A stretch of DNA of 64,000 nt from Calendula officinalis (GCA_963853835.1 OY970833.1:18686474-18750473); one strand, 5' to 3'; shown: positions 1 to 13,191, counted from the first letter of the stretch. Notes: generated from the sequence alone by a model not told the origin. Translations and numbers: made by a program.

Positions 1-168
1 AATGTATCACTTATTTTGAATCGGAAGTAATATTGTTTTATTAACAAAAGAAAATAATTATAAAAAGAACTGGATAAATTATTTATGTGGGTGTCAAATG
101 ACCAAAATACCCCTCTATGTATAAAATATATGATTAATCTTGACCATTAATTTATGTTGGTAACTTAC

Positions 169-3100
169 CCCTAGTACTTTTTCAAGCATATCTTGGTCAA
201 CAACTAACGTTGACATAACCCTAAAAGCAGTTGAAATTTCATGATTATTAACACCCATGGCTGCCATTGGTATAACTTCCATTTCCACCTCAGCAGAGCC
301 ACCACTTCCTTCACCTTCAGCTTCAGCAAGCCTGCTTTCAAGCAAAGGTGAAGAAATCTGGTGGACATCTTTACTAAGCGGGCCCGGGCCCGTTTGTTGC
401 TGTTGTGCTACTCTAACTGCTGCTGCACGGGCCAATGCTGCAAGGTTCCTTTCCAGATTTCTCACACCAGCTTCTCGTGTGTATCTTTCAATAATTATCT
501 TCACCATCGCCTACCACATATGAAATATAAATCACATTTTGACCCGTAACACGCCCGTTACCCGACCCGTAACCTGACCCGCCCATTTAGCCAAGCATGC
601 TAGATGGGATGACGCTTTCCCTGTTAAGTCATAATTTTTTTTTTCTTTTTTATATTTATGCAATTTATATTAATTACAAATACATGTTTTTATAGGGTTC
701 AGTTAGAAAAGTGTTAAATTTATAATATCATTTTTTTTAAATATAATTTTATTCAAAATATTAACTTTATTAGTTATATATCTAAAAATTTATCATTATA
801 AACTTCAATTTACAATTATATACTCCCTCCGTCCCTTAATAAAGTTCCCATTTCACCTTCAAGTTTTGTCCCTAAATAAAGTTCCCATTTCTCAAATTTA
901 AGGGACCCACTTAATATAATAATATTATTACCAATACTTTCACCACTAACTATCTCTTAAAACACTTTCTCTCTCCAATCAAAACTTATATTTTATTCAA
1001 AAGTAATACCAAATACCCCACCACTAACCATCTCCTAAAATGTTGTGCCCAACACAAATGGGAACTTTATTTAAGGACGGAGGGAGTATAACTTAATTAT
1101 GTTTTTTTTTTTACAATATTGAGGTTATGGAAAATGGTTAATTGTCAAATTTTATTATTAATTATGTTTTTTTTAACAATAATGAGGTTCTGGAAAATGG
1201 TAAATTGTCAAATTTTCTTATTAATTATGTGTATTTTACAATAACGAGGTTCTGGAAAATGGTAAATTGTCAAATTTTATTATTAAATATATCACTTAAT
1301 TATGTTTTTTTTTTTACCATATTAAGGTTATGAAAAATGGTAAATTGTCAAATTTTATTATTAATTATGTTTTTTTACAATAATGAGGTTATGGAAAACG
1401 TTAAATTGTCAAATTTTATTATTAATTATGTTTTTTTTTAACAATAATGAGGTTCTGGAAAATGGTAAATTGTCAAATTTTCTTATTAATTATGTGTATT
1501 TTACAATAACGAGGTTCTGGAAAATGGTAAATTGTCAAATTTTATTATTAAATATATCACTTAATTATGTTTTTTTTTTTACCATATTAAGGTTATGAAA
1601 AATGGTAAATTGTCAAATTTTATTATTAATTATGTTTTTTTACAATAATGAGGTTATGGAAAACGTTAAATTGTCAAATTTTATTATTAATTATGTTTTT
1701 TTTTAACAATAATGAGGTTCTGGAAAATGGTAAATTGTCAAATTTTCTTATTAATTATGTGTATTTTACAATAACGAGGTTCTGGAAAATGGTAAATTGT
1801 CAAATTTTATTATTAAATATATCACTTAATTATGTTTTTTTTTTACCATATTAAGGTTATGAAAAATGGTAAATTGTCAAATTTTATTATTAATTATGTT
1901 TTTTTACAATAATGAGGTTATGGAAAACGTTAAATTGTCAAATTTTATTATTAATTATGTTTTTTTTTTACAATAATGAGGTTCTGGAAAATGGTAAATT
2001 GTCAAATTTTATTATTACGACTATTCATTCAGCATGTAAAACAAACAAGAGCACTAATTTATCCAGTAATTTATCCAGACAGACATAATATACCTCGGGA
2101 ACTTTTAAAAATTCTGAATTTAAGCCATGTTGAGTTAAAACACGAGGGATGAGGTGGCGCATTGCTATCTTAAGCTTCTCTTCAGGTGTGTATCCAGGAA
2201 GCTCAATGACTTCCATCCTGTCTAAAAGTGGTGGAGGAATTGGTTGTGCCCGATTAGCAGTCGCCACAAATATCACTTTTGACAGGTCATAAGGCACGTT
2301 TAAATAGCTTTTACCACATCAATTAAGGAAATTGAATTTAAAATTTAAATATTAAATAATTAAATAAATGAAAACAATTGTGAAAGTAGGATACTGATCA
2401 TTGAAAGTTTTATTTTGTTCAGGGTCAAGAACTTCCAAGAGTGCTGAAGCAGGGTCACCGCGTACATCGGATCCTGTTTTGTCAATCTCATCCAGTAGCA
2501 TAACTGGATTGCAAACCGCAACTTTCTAATACAAAGAAAAAATTAAAATCGTTTAATAATTAATAATCATGACAAAATATATCTTCCAGTAAATTACATA
2601 AATTGTCCTTTAGGTTTGTACCATATTACATATTTGGTCATTTAGTTTCATAAATTACACTAGTAGTCCTTATTTCTGAAACTATTGACGCGTTTGGTCC
2701 TTTACCTAAATTTTTCCTATCACGTGTGATGCACGAGGGGTAAATCTGTCCTTTTCCCTTTCCCTTCACCAATTTTAAACCCATAAAAACCTGTCTGTTT
2801 GATGGGAAAAGTTAACGTCTAACCGGTGTAATTTATGAGACTAAGGACCAAATATGTAATATGGTACAACCCTAAAGGGCCATTTGTGTAAATTTACTCT
2901 TTATTTGAGATTAATTACACCTTTAGTCCATCGATGAGTCTTCCTGGCATACTTCCAATGTAAGTCCTCCTATGGCCTCTAATATCAGCTTCATCTTTAA
3001 CACCACCAAGTGAAATCCTCACAAATTTCCTACCCAAAGCACCAGCAATAGATGATGCTAATGATGTTTTCCCCACACCTGGTGGGCCCACAAAGCATAA

Positions 3101-6100
3101 AACAGGGCCTCTTGCATCTGGTTTCAGCTGCAATACCAGTTCACAACTTTATTCATTGTAACATCAAGACTAAATTACAAAAATGGTCCCTGTGGTTTTC
3201 TTAAATTATCGTTTTTGGTCCTTAGATGCTTTTTTTGTTTCAATTTTGGTCCCTCCTCTGTTAAAGGGCTGTTAATTGAAGGTCAAAATTGAAGTTATAG
3301 AAGGGTAAAATGGTCAACTTAAAAAAAAGAGTAGATTTCAAAAAACCATCCCTATGGTTTGTATGAAATTTTGGATTTCATACCTCGACATTTTTTTATT
3401 ACATGGATAGTCCCTTATTTTGAAACTTGTAACATCAAGGATCCCTAATATTGTAATTTTGTAACATCAATGGTCCATAAAAACTTAACTATCTTTTTTG
3501 CTTTGGAGACTGTTAATACAAATTTTAAAAATAGGGATTATCAGTATGATAGAAAAAGTTTAGGGACGAAATACAAGGAGAATTTATGTAAATTTACTCT
3601 AACATTAATATATTAATTAAGAGTAAAATACACAAATGGTCCTTTAGGTTTGTACCATATTACATATTTGGTCCTTTAGCTTCATAAATTACACTGGTAG
3701 TTCTTATTTCTGAAACTATTGACATGTTTGGTCCTTTACCTAAACAGATGTTTATTTTCCCCGTCAAGTATGGTCATGTGCGATGCACGAGGGGGTAGAT
3801 TTGTCCTTTTCCCTTTCCCTTTCCCTTCACCGATTTGAAACCCATAAAAACCTGTCTCTTTGACGAGAAAAGTTAACGTTTGTTTAGGCAAAGGACCACA
3901 CGTGTCACTAGTTTCAGAAATAAGGACGATCAATGTAATTTATGAAACTAAAGGACCAAATGTGTAATATGGTACAAACCTAAAGGACCATTCATGTAAT
4001 TTACTCATTAATTAGAGGAATGTGAAGCAGATAGTTGGTGAACCTTGCGAACAGCTAGATATTCAATGATCCTTTGTTTGACTTTTTCTAAACCATAGTG
4101 GTCACTGTCAAGCCTTTCTTTTGCAGCTTTTAAGTCCAATTCCACATCTTCACTGGTTGTCTGCCATGGCAGATCAGCAAGAAGCTCAAGATAAACACGA
4201 GAACTGTTGTAACCAGGTTGTTGAGGCTGCATTTTCTTCAGTCTCCTGTTAAGGGCATTTATGGAAACAGTTATATTATTTCAAAAAAAACAAAAATATG
4301 ATTGCAATAATTATATTATTTCAAAAATAAAGGGTCAAAAACAGAAGGTAGACCTTAGTTCTCTTTGTGCATGTTTCCATACATTTGGAGGCATTCCAGC
4401 AGCTTGCATTTTTCTTTCAAGTCCTGCCACATCATCATCCTCGTCATCATTATCACCAAGTTCTTCTTTGATAGCCCTCATCTGCTGACGAAGAAGATAC
4501 TCTTTTTGTGATTTTGACAGTTGCCCTTCAACCTTTTTGGTTATCTTCTCTGCCACACGTATCGACTGATGATACAAACCTCATCACATTACTAGTCAAT
4601 CATATATATATAATATATATTATAATAATTTACCTGTAAATGTCGATCAACTAATTCTGTGGCTTTTGAAAGCCTTACTTTGACATCAACAGAATCTAGC
4701 ATTGACAGCTGTTCTTCAAAACTAATCTCAAAGCTTGCAACAAATATGTCTGCCAGTTTGTGCAGAGGGACTGTCTCCAGAAGAACTTTAGTTCTCCCAC
4801 CAGTTTTTTGTTTCTATAAAAAAACAAAGGACAGTTAGACAAACTCTATAGTCTATATATTAAGCACATGTTATAAACTCCAACATTATTATCTCATAAG
4901 GGAAGAACACATTAATTCAAACCAAAAAGAGTAAATTACACAAATGGTCCTTTAGGGTTTGTACCATATTACATATTTGGTCCTTTAGTTTCATTAATTA
5001 CACTGATAGTCCTTATTTCTGAAACTATTGACACGTTTGGTCCTTTACCTAAACAGACGTCAACTTTTCCCGTCAAGTATTGCCATGTGTGATGCACGAG
5101 GGTGTCATTTTCCTTTTCCCTTTCCCTCCACCAATTTGAAACCCATAAAACCCTGTTTGTTTGACGGGAAAAATTTACGTCTGTTTAGGTAAAGTACCAA
5201 ACGTGTCAACAGTTTCAGAAATAAGTACTACTAGTGTAATTTATGAAACTAAAGGACCAAATATGTAATATGGTACAAACCTAAAGGTCCATTTGTGTAA
5301 TTTACTCTAAAATAAAATACTAAGTGCAACCATCCGAGTTACAAGGAACATGTCAGAACATAGGTTTACACAGTGGGGTTGACTCTTCACTTATTCTGTT
5401 AAAAACTCTCTTTTTTTCTTTTTTCTTATTTTGATGTAAATCATAGAAAGTGTGTCATTTGAGATCATCCCCTACCTTGGAGATCATGGCTTCAAATCCC
5501 ACTTCCACTTGCTTTCTCTAGAAAAATGTTTTTAATTACTAAATTAGTGCAAATTCGACCACGAGCATACTATAGGACAACATATTGATGAAAATGTGGC
5601 AAAAAAAAAAGGCTACAGATGTGATGTAAAGGTTATTAATAGATGACTAAAGAAATATAATCATGTTCTTCAAGCACAAATTTCATGAGAGTAGGATTAG
5701 CCCGTGATACCTGCTCAAGAACAGAAATAAGCTCCATTGCAGTTACTTTAAATTGGCGTGATAATGCAATGAAATCTGGGTCTTGTTCAACTCGCTCCAT
5801 CTCTAATTAAAATCATTAAAAAAATATTGCAAGTTAGCACACTGAAACAGATATATAAATTTAAAAGATAAAAACTGTACAAAAAGGACTGAGCTTTCTG
5901 AAATTCTCCGTTTAAGGTATTATTAAACATTTTTCGTTGACCAAAAAGAGGATTTCTGTTACCTTTTAGGGATAGTAAAGTTTTTTTTATATAACTAAAA
6001 TGAGGACTTTTTCTTGACCCAGATGTAACCGTAAACTTTCTAAAAATAGTAAGAAAAATCCTCATTTGGTCACACAAAAAAACTTGGATACCTTTAACTG

Positions 6101-7294
6101 ACAGAAAGATAGTTTAGCATCTTAAATGGAAAATATTGAAAAGTTGAGTAGCTTTTTATGCAATTTGTCCAATTTATAAAGGATAAAAAGTATGTTAAAT
6201 GGAGAATATGGTTGTAAAGTTACCAGCTTTTGTCATATCAAGAGGTGATATTCTTGCAGTAGAGTATGTTCCCTTTGTATTAAGATCCAGAACACTAAAC
6301 CTGCATAAACCTTCTAGAACAACTGTATATGTAACCCTCCCACTTGGTTTTTCAACTCCCCTTGATAGATGTAATGCACGAGCAGCAACGCCCCTAAAAA
6401 AATTAACATATAAGTAATTGTAGTGATATAATTAATAATATAATGATTAATAATGATTAATAAGCTATCCTCTATCAATATGTACCTTGTATGCCAATGA
6501 ATAGGTTCTTGTTGACTTTTTCCATCAAGCTTGTGAGAATCTGACAAGGATGTTTGACTTTTTGAGCTTCTGTCTACCAAATCAGTCCCTGTGTTTCAAT
6601 GAAATTAGGAGTTACATTTTGGTGAGTTGACAAAATCATAAAAATGAATAAATAATTAAATATAATGATTTTAATCACCTTGTGTTAACACGGAACCCAC
6701 TGATATTGTTTCTGCAGCATCACGAACAGGCAAAATGCCAATCAAACCTTTCTCTTCTCTCTGCCACAATTCTTGTTCCACCAATTTCACACTGCAGGTA
6801 TCAGAATCACCAATCACATTCAATCAATGAAAATTGACAAAATAGATACAGAATTTATAAACCTAACTACAAAACCTATCATGTAAACGTGAAATAATTA
6901 AGTCAGTAACCCTAACTTGAATTTCTCTAACTACAAAGAAAAAGTACCAAATTTTCAATAACCTTACTGAGAATTACATATAAAATCACCATATTAAACA
7001 AAGGAATTTCAACTACAGATAACCAATTAAGCTCGAATCCTATTCTAACGCTGATAAATTATAGAACAAGCAAAAAAAACACAAAATACGACAAGTGTGC
7101 AACGAATTTCGCTTGGAAACACAATTGCAATCGGATTTCTTAGGTTAAATCGATCAAATTCAGCTACCAAAACAATTTATATATTACCTGCTAGGAGAAG
7201 TGCATCGAATTCGAATAATTGCTCCAGGCAACAACACTTTGTTCCTAAACGGAAGAATTCCAATCCGACTAGGAAGCTCCACCGGTTCCGCCAT
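169..7294 (-). CDS. LON2: Lon protease homolog 2, peroxisomal (5' part; 3' end beyond window)
   Basis: ATP-dependent Lon protease of the peroxisomal matrix. Twelve coding exons are readable on the minus strand with GT-AG borders and matching phases: 7188-7294, 6679-6791, 6486-6588, 6224-6393, 5711-5802, 4634-4813, 4354-4565, 4044-4245, 2921-3127, 2395-2525, 2094-2307, 169-510. They join into about 691 codons without a break. The start (MAEPVELPSRIGILPFRNKV) matches the conserved plant LON2 N-terminus and has no obvious mitochondrial presequence. Order: Lon N-terminal domain, coiled region with SQKEYLLRQQMRAIKEELGD, AAA+ Walker A GPPGVGKTS, Walker B VMLLDEID, sensor/arginine region PPPLLDRMEVIELPGY, then the alpha subdomain. 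The Ser-Lys proteolytic domain and C-terminal PTS1 expected for the family lie left of base 1. Plant LON2 is about 880-890 aa, so roughly three quarters is here. Introns are loaded with MITEs and a minisatellite, but no exon is damaged. Very sure of family; single-base exon borders are hand-read. Confidence 0.96.
823..1086. mobile_element. Stowaway-type MITE (Tc1/mariner)
   Basis: The element starts CTCCCTCCGTCCC and ends in its inverse (GGACGGAGGGAG), flanked by TA on both sides, the Stowaway hallmark. It is about 264 bp, has no coding capacity, and sits in the LON2 intron between exons 11 and 12. Confidence 0.85.
1093..2015. repeat. Higher-order minisatellite, 265-bp unit of about five ~53-bp monomers
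   Basis: Monomers share the core GGTAAATTGTCAAATTTTAT and an AATTATG-T(n) tract. Groups of about five monomers repeat almost identically every 265 bp (compare 1118, 1383 and 1648), giving roughly three and a half higher-order units. It lies in the LON2 intron, about 80 bp from the exon 11 donor (2093). Short apparent ORFs here are translations of the repeat. Confidence 0.9.
2588..2899. mobile_element. Mutator-like foldback MITE, copy A
   Basis: The left end AGTAAATTACATAAATTGTC is inverted at the right end (TTTGTGTAAATTTACT). The arms read 'ggtcctttag...accatattacatatttgg' in opposite directions. No clear target duplication. It lies in a LON2 intron, about 21 bp from the donor at 2920. Confidence 0.75.
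3170..3600. repeat. Degenerate MITE remnants related to the foldback family
   Basis: This holds repeated phrases such as 'aaatggtccctgtggtt' and 'ggtccataaaaactta', typical of the arms of the foldback MITEs next to it, but no intact inverted ends. It lies in the LON2 intron between the exons at 4044-4245 and 2921-3127. Confidence 0.5.
3621..4006. mobile_element. Mutator-like foldback MITE, copy B
   Basis: Starts GAGTAAAATACACAAATGGT and ends with the inverse (...TGTAATTTACTC). The two halves are inverted over most of their length. A 9-bp flank ATTAATTAA/ATTAATTAG is duplicated with one mismatch, the size produced by Mutator-type transposases. Lies in a LON2 intron. Confidence 0.8.
4929..5307. 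mobile_element. Mutator-like foldback MITE, copy C
   Basis: Same family as copies A and B: GAGTAAATTACACAAATGGT at the left and its inverse ending ATTTACTC at the right. Lies in the LON2 intron between the exons at 5711-5802 and 4634-4813. No clean target duplication was seen. Confidence 0.8.
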
Positions 7295-7350
7295 TAAAGG
7301 AAAACTCAACGAATTTGTATGTACGAAAGATAGATGGATCGATCGATTGA

Positions 7351-7357
7351 TTATATA
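7351..7357 (-). promoter_or_regulatory. Possible TATA box of LON2
   Basis: On the minus strand a TATATAA stretch lies about 57-63 bases upstream of the LON2 ATG at 7294. This is near for a plant TATA box with a normal 5' UTR, and AT-rich DNA yields such motifs by chance, so this is a weak call. Confidence 0.25.
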
Positions 7358-7499
7358 GGATTTGAAGGAAGTAAAACAAATGAAAAGAATTTTGGATAGT
7401 TATTGTATAAATTTGTGAAGACGAAGGAAGAAAGGTCCGTTGTTGGCTACTTTGACGACGGCTTTCTGTTCATTGATTTTTTTATATCTTTTTTTTTAT

Positions 7500-8632
7500 T
7501 TGCTAATCATTGAAGATTTTACGAATAAGTCCTTCATGTTTTGCTTGTTTCCATAAGTGACCTTGTTTTTTCATCTATTAACTAAAATGGTCATTAGACA
7601 CTCAATTTAGTTTCGGTGTTTCCGAGTTTTTAGGATTTGGTCAGTTTAGTATAACAAGGAAGAAATAAATCCTTTAGGTTTTTTACGATTTTAGTATAAC
7701 GATGGTTGGAAGAAGTTGTTACTAAGGGCATAATGTACGTCCTTTTTGAACCATAGAGTATTATTGGGCAAGATTTCATAAGATTTACAATTGTTCAATG
7801 ATTATTAAACGTTAAAGATCAACTAGTATGTAAATGGCAAAGTATGAAACTTTGGTAAGTCGGATTTTAGATAAATTTAAGAAAAGGTGCTCTTTATTTA
7901 ATTTTATATATTCTATGGACTCATAATCTTTTTCTAATTTCAATGAATGTATCATTTTTCTTTTGGGACTTATTTTATGTATTTTTTAGTTTCAAAAATT
8001 ACAAAATAGTATCATTTAGTTAATTTATCATTTAGTTATGCATAACCCTATAAATTATTTTATACTAAGTTAAACAAACCCAAATTTAGTAGTCATTAAG
8101 ATCTTAAGATTTTGAAATTTTATCATTTTTATTCAGCTGTTTCGATTTTGTATAAGATCAGCTATAAGCTTGAGATCTTGAATCGGATCATTAGGATTGT
8201 AATATCGCGTGTCAATCTTTCTTAATAAAATGTATCCGAAGCCGAAATATCACAAATACCGCCTCATCTCAGGCCACCACACGGAAAATTAGAACCCAAA
8301 TTAACTTGGAACCACGTGCATGGTGCATATAACTCATCTTTATATTTAAATTAACAAATTGAAAACCTATAAATGGGCTAGCTTTCTTATAAATTATAAT
8401 CAAATTAAAGGACAAATCCACTAACTAGTGACTCATAACTGTGTAATTTTCGTGAAATTTTTTTAATTTAGTAGTTCTACACCATAGATTATTATAATTC
8501 CTTAACTTAATTTAGTATCTTAAACTCTATAACTTGTATTGCATCATTTGTATTATGTTTAAACTTGGTAGTGGTGGTGGGTAGTTGTGGTCAATAGCAA
8601 GTGATGAAAAATTTATTAGGCTAAAAGATGGG
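7500..8632. other. Intergenic, AT-rich, no gene seen
   Basis: Upstream side of LON2. All frames are closed by frequent stops, and I see no repeat ends or domain-like peptide. Confidence 0.6.
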
Positions 8633-8645
8633 GAAAAAAGGTATA

Positions 8646-8761
8646 CTAAAGGGTCTTTGGCCTAACGATATGTTGTTTGCACTTATCTTTATAGTCGAAG
8701 GTTCAAGTTCCGTTATGTACATAAGTGATATATAAGAATAAATTAAGATTTATCGTTCAAT
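8646..8761 (+). mobile_element. tRNA-derived SINE
   Basis: Contains a box-A-like TGGCCTAACGA near 8659 and a box-B-like GGTTCAAGTTCC at 8700-8711, in polymerase III promoter order, and ends in an A-rich tail. The flank AAAAAAGGTATA occurs on both sides (8634-8645 and 8763-8773 region), consistent with a target-site duplication merged with the tail. Confidence 0.6.
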
Positions 8762-8779
8762 AAAAAAAGGTATAAAAGT

Positions 8780-9714
8780 ATTAAACAACTTTCCTTTCAA
8801 TCTATATTCTATCAACAATCGGATGGAATGTTTTATAAATTTAGGTATCCAATTCTTTGATTTGTTTTGAACCAAATATTGAAACGTGGTATATTCCAAT
8901 TCCCTTTAATTTCATTCATTTAAGACGAACCATCATAACCTTAGTATTTTTATGTGTTTCAAACACATATGAAATAGGTTGTCTACAATACCCTATACAA
9001 ACAAAAATGTTTCGGATTAAGCTTTCTTTGTTACCAAAATTTGTGTAAAGTCATCATAATATTGGCTCACAAAGGAGTCAAGGTCCATAAGCAAACTTAA
9101 AAAGGTTTTTCTTTGTTAAAACCCGGCCATACTTTTTATCATGTTTATAGATTAAAAGTCAATGGAGTGTTTATACCGTTATTTCTATATTTTTTAGGAG
9201 ATGATTGTTGATTGATTAGTCACGTACCTTAATCTACATGATGTCAGCTACATGACATCACCTAAAAAAATAAATTACTTGTGGGAAATTATAATATATG
9301 CTATGTATTAAATATACATTGTTGTTGATCAATAACTATCATCCACCTAAAATTTTGTTAGTCGTCCTACCATCCCTTCATTAGATGAATACCGACATAT
9401 CATAATAAGTTAATAACCTTTTATTTAACGTTTTAAAAGCTTGTGGTGTCTCATGTTAAAAGTGCATATTTATGCATGATTGACTTGATTTGACTATAAA
9501 GTTTATTATTTAAAGTTTTACACTGCTAAAAGATCCATGCTAGCTACGTATTTATATATGTGTAACGTAATAGATATCTATATAATTAAGACACTTTTTT
9601 ATTAATAACATGAAGTATTCCTCGTAATTGCGGATTTATAATTTAATGTGGTACACAAAAATTGCAAAAAAAAAAAAAAAGGAAAATTCAGGGGTAAAAT
9701 GACAGTTTGATTAT
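8780..9714. other. Intergenic, AT-rich, no gene seen
   Basis: No convincing ORF, repeat end or RNA gene. The longest frame (8857-9048, + strand) has no recognizable features. Confidence 0.5.
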
Positions 9715-9992
9715 TTTCCCAAACTATATATATAAAATGATAACATCGTTAATTATTTATGACATGCAATCGCTAAGCTAGATAAAATAGTTCAAAAATA
9801 CCGGAAAGGCTAATCTAAAAAAGAAGTGTCAAGTTTAAGTGAAACGTGGCGAGATGTGAAGCGTTGGATTTCCGGATAAGGTGGGTGATACACGTCATCA
9901 ATACATCAAGTGGATACTTTATTGGAGCTTCATGGCTGCTCCTTTTGGTAAATTTGAGGGTCCGACAAGTCGATGACACGTGTGGATTGGAC
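9715..9992 (-). promoter_or_regulatory. Possible orphan light-responsive promoter
   Basis: Read on the minus strand, this has a G-box core (GACACGTGT, about 9971-9981), an ACGTGT element, an I-box (CCTTATCC, inverse GGATAAGG, about 9874-9882), then TATATATATAG about 150 bp further on. G-box plus I-box spacing is typical of photosynthesis-gene promoters. No coding region follows on the minus strand, so it may be a relic or chance. Confidence 0.25.
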
Positions 9993-10059
9993 CCATATGT
10001 CTGCACCTAAATCTTGGTCAAAACGCTAAAAAAAGTGTAACACTCATTTAGTGGTAACA

Positions 10060-12660
10060 TTTTTTTTTTTTTGAAACGGCAAATAGATATATTAAAAGCA
10101 ACCCCATAAGTAAAAGGGAGAGAACAAAGTATCAAAAGTTACACCAAAAACATAAAACCACAACACCAATTAGATCAATTAAAAGGATATTTTCCCCTAT
10201 GACTAACCCAAGTATAGGATGTTGAAATAATTTCATTCGCAACCACCGTTGGTGATTTAATACGCCCGTTAAACACCTTCTCGTTTCTTGCCTTCCATGT
10301 GCACCAAAGCATACATTGTATTATCGCATTCAAAACTTTCCTTTTTTTTGGACAATTTCCCCATGATGCAGCAAAGTCAAATAAAGATGACACCGATGAT
10401 GATTGAGGGAGCGGAATATTACACCATCTAAAGATCCAATGTCTTGTTTCAGTTGCATTCGGGCAAGTTACTAACGCGTGATCCACACATTCATCAACAC
10501 CATCGCAGGTTTTGCATGAAATATTTTGGATCAAAATTCCGCGATCTCTGAGTTTTGACGCCACTGGTATTCTTCCAAGTCCCGCTCTCCAATTAAAACA
10601 AGAAACTTTTGATGGAACCAATTTGTTCCAGGCTAACCGGAAGTCACTAAGAACAGTGATTATTTCATCAATGGTTGATCTCACCGAACCCACATAGAAA
10701 CCGCCATCGCTTGACAACCTGCAAGTTAGTTTGTCTCGACTGGTTGAGGTTTTAAATTGTTCTAATAATGAGATAAGTTGCGAGAGCTCCAATGTAGTTG
10801 TTTGGTCAAATGTTTGTCGTTTCCAGTTCCACGAGATACCAAGTTCCGATATTCGATCGGAAACCCGGCATAGCTTTTTTTATTCCGATGCATATAAACA
10901 AGGAAACGAGGCCTGTAAAGTATTACTTCCGATCCAATAATCTTTCCAGAACATTGTTTTTTCTCCTGAACCTATGTCAACAGAAAAAAAAAAACGTTAG
11001 AATAATTTAGCCCGATCTCTTCTATATTTTTCTCGACTTTTGTGATATTATGCCAAACACCCGGAAGTGTTTTTTTTTTTTTTGACATAACGTGATATGG
11101 TTTGCCTTTTAAGTTATGGATTGCCTTGATTACATTTCTCCATATAGATTTTGGACCTTCATGTAATTTCCACCACCATTTCAAGAGTAAGGCATAATTT
11201 TGGGCCTTTAAAGACCCAACCCCGAGACCCCCGTTCTTTTTTGCTGCAAGCACACGAGACCATGCAACCCAATTGATTTTCTTTGATTCATCGGATCCTC
11301 CCCACAAGAATCTTCTACGGATTTTTTCAAGTGATTCTAATACACATATAGGGGCTTTAAAAATCGAAAAGTAATATGTTGGAAGACTGTTTAGGACAGC
11401 TTTTATTAAGGTGAGACGTCCCCCGAACGATAAATTTTTTGCTTTCCACCGGGATAATTTCGCCTTGAACCAATCAATGACTGGCTTCCAATGTTTTTTA
11501 TGAGACATATTTGCGCCAACATGAACGCCAAGGTAATTAAATGGAAGTGAGTTAGCAACACATCCAAGTAGTCGAGCCCAATTTGATAATTGATATGATG
11601 TAATGCCAATGCCGAATACATTAGATTTATGGAAATTAACCTTTAGACCGGAGGAAGCATGAAAGCATTTAAGAATGCGAGAAAGATTGCATATGTTTTC
11701 ATAAGACCCTTCGCCCACGAAAAGTGCATCGTCGGCATAAAAAAGATGTGAGACGACCGGACCATCGTTACGTAGTTGAACACCTTTGAAATCACCTGTT
11801 TCCATGGCTGTTTTCATGGCAATGTTTAAACCCTCCATGACAATAATGAAGAGAAAAGGTGATAGCGGATCACCTTGCCGAACCCCTTTTGATATTGAAA
11901 ATTCTTTTGTAGGAGAACCGTTTATAAGAACCGATGTTTGAGATGAGGAGAGACAACCCTGAATCCATCTTCTCCATTTTTCACTAAAGCCCATTTGCAT
12001 CATGGAAGAATCGAGAAAACCCCAATTGACACAATCGAACACTTTCTCAAAATAAACTTTGAATAGGAACAACTCTTTTTTTTGTTTTCTTCGCCCATGA
12101 GCAGATTTCATTAATAATTAAAGGACCTTCCAGAATGTTTCTACCTGCGATGTATGCTGATTGAACTTCATCAATAATTGAACCGATAACCGATTTGAGT
12201 CTAGTGGCAAGTGCGGTTGCAATTATTTTATATAGGCACCCAATGAGACTAATGGGTCGATAATCACCAAGATTCACCGGGTCCTTGATTTTTGGGATTA
12301 AAGTTATGAAAGAGGAGTTGCAACCTTTAGAGAATGTGCCCGAGGTCTCGAAATGATGAACAAAATTCATTACATCACTCGATATGGTATCCCAGTATGT
12401 TTTAAGAAGTTTAAACGTGAAACCGTCCGGGCCCGGAGCTTTTTCGCCGCCACCGTTAAAACCGCTGCTTTGATTTCTGCTACAGTGAACGATGCATCTA
12501 GACTGTCGGATTGCCCTTGTTGAATTTTATTATATCTCTGATTTATAAATTGAGGTCGAGATCTCCACTTTTCTTTAAATTTTCTTGAAAAGAATTCAAA
12601 AGTAGCGTTTTTAATCTCTAAAGGGTCAGAGATCCAATTTCCATTTAAAGACAGGCCATG
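10060..12660 (-). pseudogene. 5'-truncated LINE (L1-type non-LTR retrotransposon), dead
   Basis: Minus-strand remnant of an L1-like ORF2. In order: part of the linker and reverse-transcriptase start (GDYRPISLIG, SAYIAGRNILEGP at 12370-12110), RT core with FYADDALFVG and GVRQGDPLSPFLF (12111-10972), and a C-terminal zf-RVT domain with W-R-G-P, CxxC and DHALVTC motifs (10792-10175). The plus-strand T tract at 10060-10072 is the poly(A) tail. ORF1 and the endonuclease are missing, as in a usual 5' truncation. At least three frame breaks separate the pieces (about 12440, 12100 and 10970). The first RT catalytic aspartate position (normally K-x-D) reads KVYFEKVFD, Tyr for Asp. A MITE abuts the truncated end. 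Not functional. Confidence 0.88.
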
Positions 12661-12669
12661 AATTATTTA

Positions 12670-13191
12670 GAGCATCCTCAATGGTTAAGCTCACAAAAGT
12701 TTATTACTTTTTGACACATCAATCTTACACTAATCAAAAAGCTCTTACTAAATAACATCTCCAATGGTTAACCTTTTCAAAAGCTTTTTCTTTAATAATA
12801 TTTCTAATTTACATTTATCTATCTTAAATGTTTAATAAATACCCCATATATATAAATTGATAATTTATTGACATCTTGTAAAACTTAATATTCTTTAGAA
12901 ATATTTCATACAAAAATATTATAATAATTGACAATAATATTTAAATAGATAGAAACATTACATTGCAAATATTAAAAAAGTAAAGAATTTATATATAATA
13001 ATATATCTAAGGTTTAATATGAAAAGATATAAAACATTGAAGGACTAAAAAAGACAAACATAAATAGTTCATTAAAATATTAGTAGAAAAAAAATCATTG
13101 CAAAAAACTTTTAAAAAAGCTACCTATTCCAATGGTAAAAAGTCTTTCAAAAACTTATTTGAATAGTAAAAAGCTACCATTGGAGATGCTC
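12670..13191. mobile_element. MITE with GAGCATC-type inverted ends
   Basis: Begins GAGCATCCTCAATGGTTAA and ends ACCATTGGAGATGCTC, an inverted pair known from many plant MITEs. A second internal copy (ACATCTCCAATGGTTAA near 12760) suggests nesting. Interior is AT-rich and non-coding. Target duplication not resolved, so the superfamily is left open. Confidence 0.7.

Noticed and set aside
1093..2015. Regularly repeated units that might suggest a CRISPR-like array
   Set aside because: Units are contiguous tandem monomers without unique spacers, in a plant intron; a minisatellite explains them.
5460..5515. Box-B-like GGCTTCAAATCCC in a LON2 intron, considered as a SINE
   Set aside because: No box A, tail or target duplication found.
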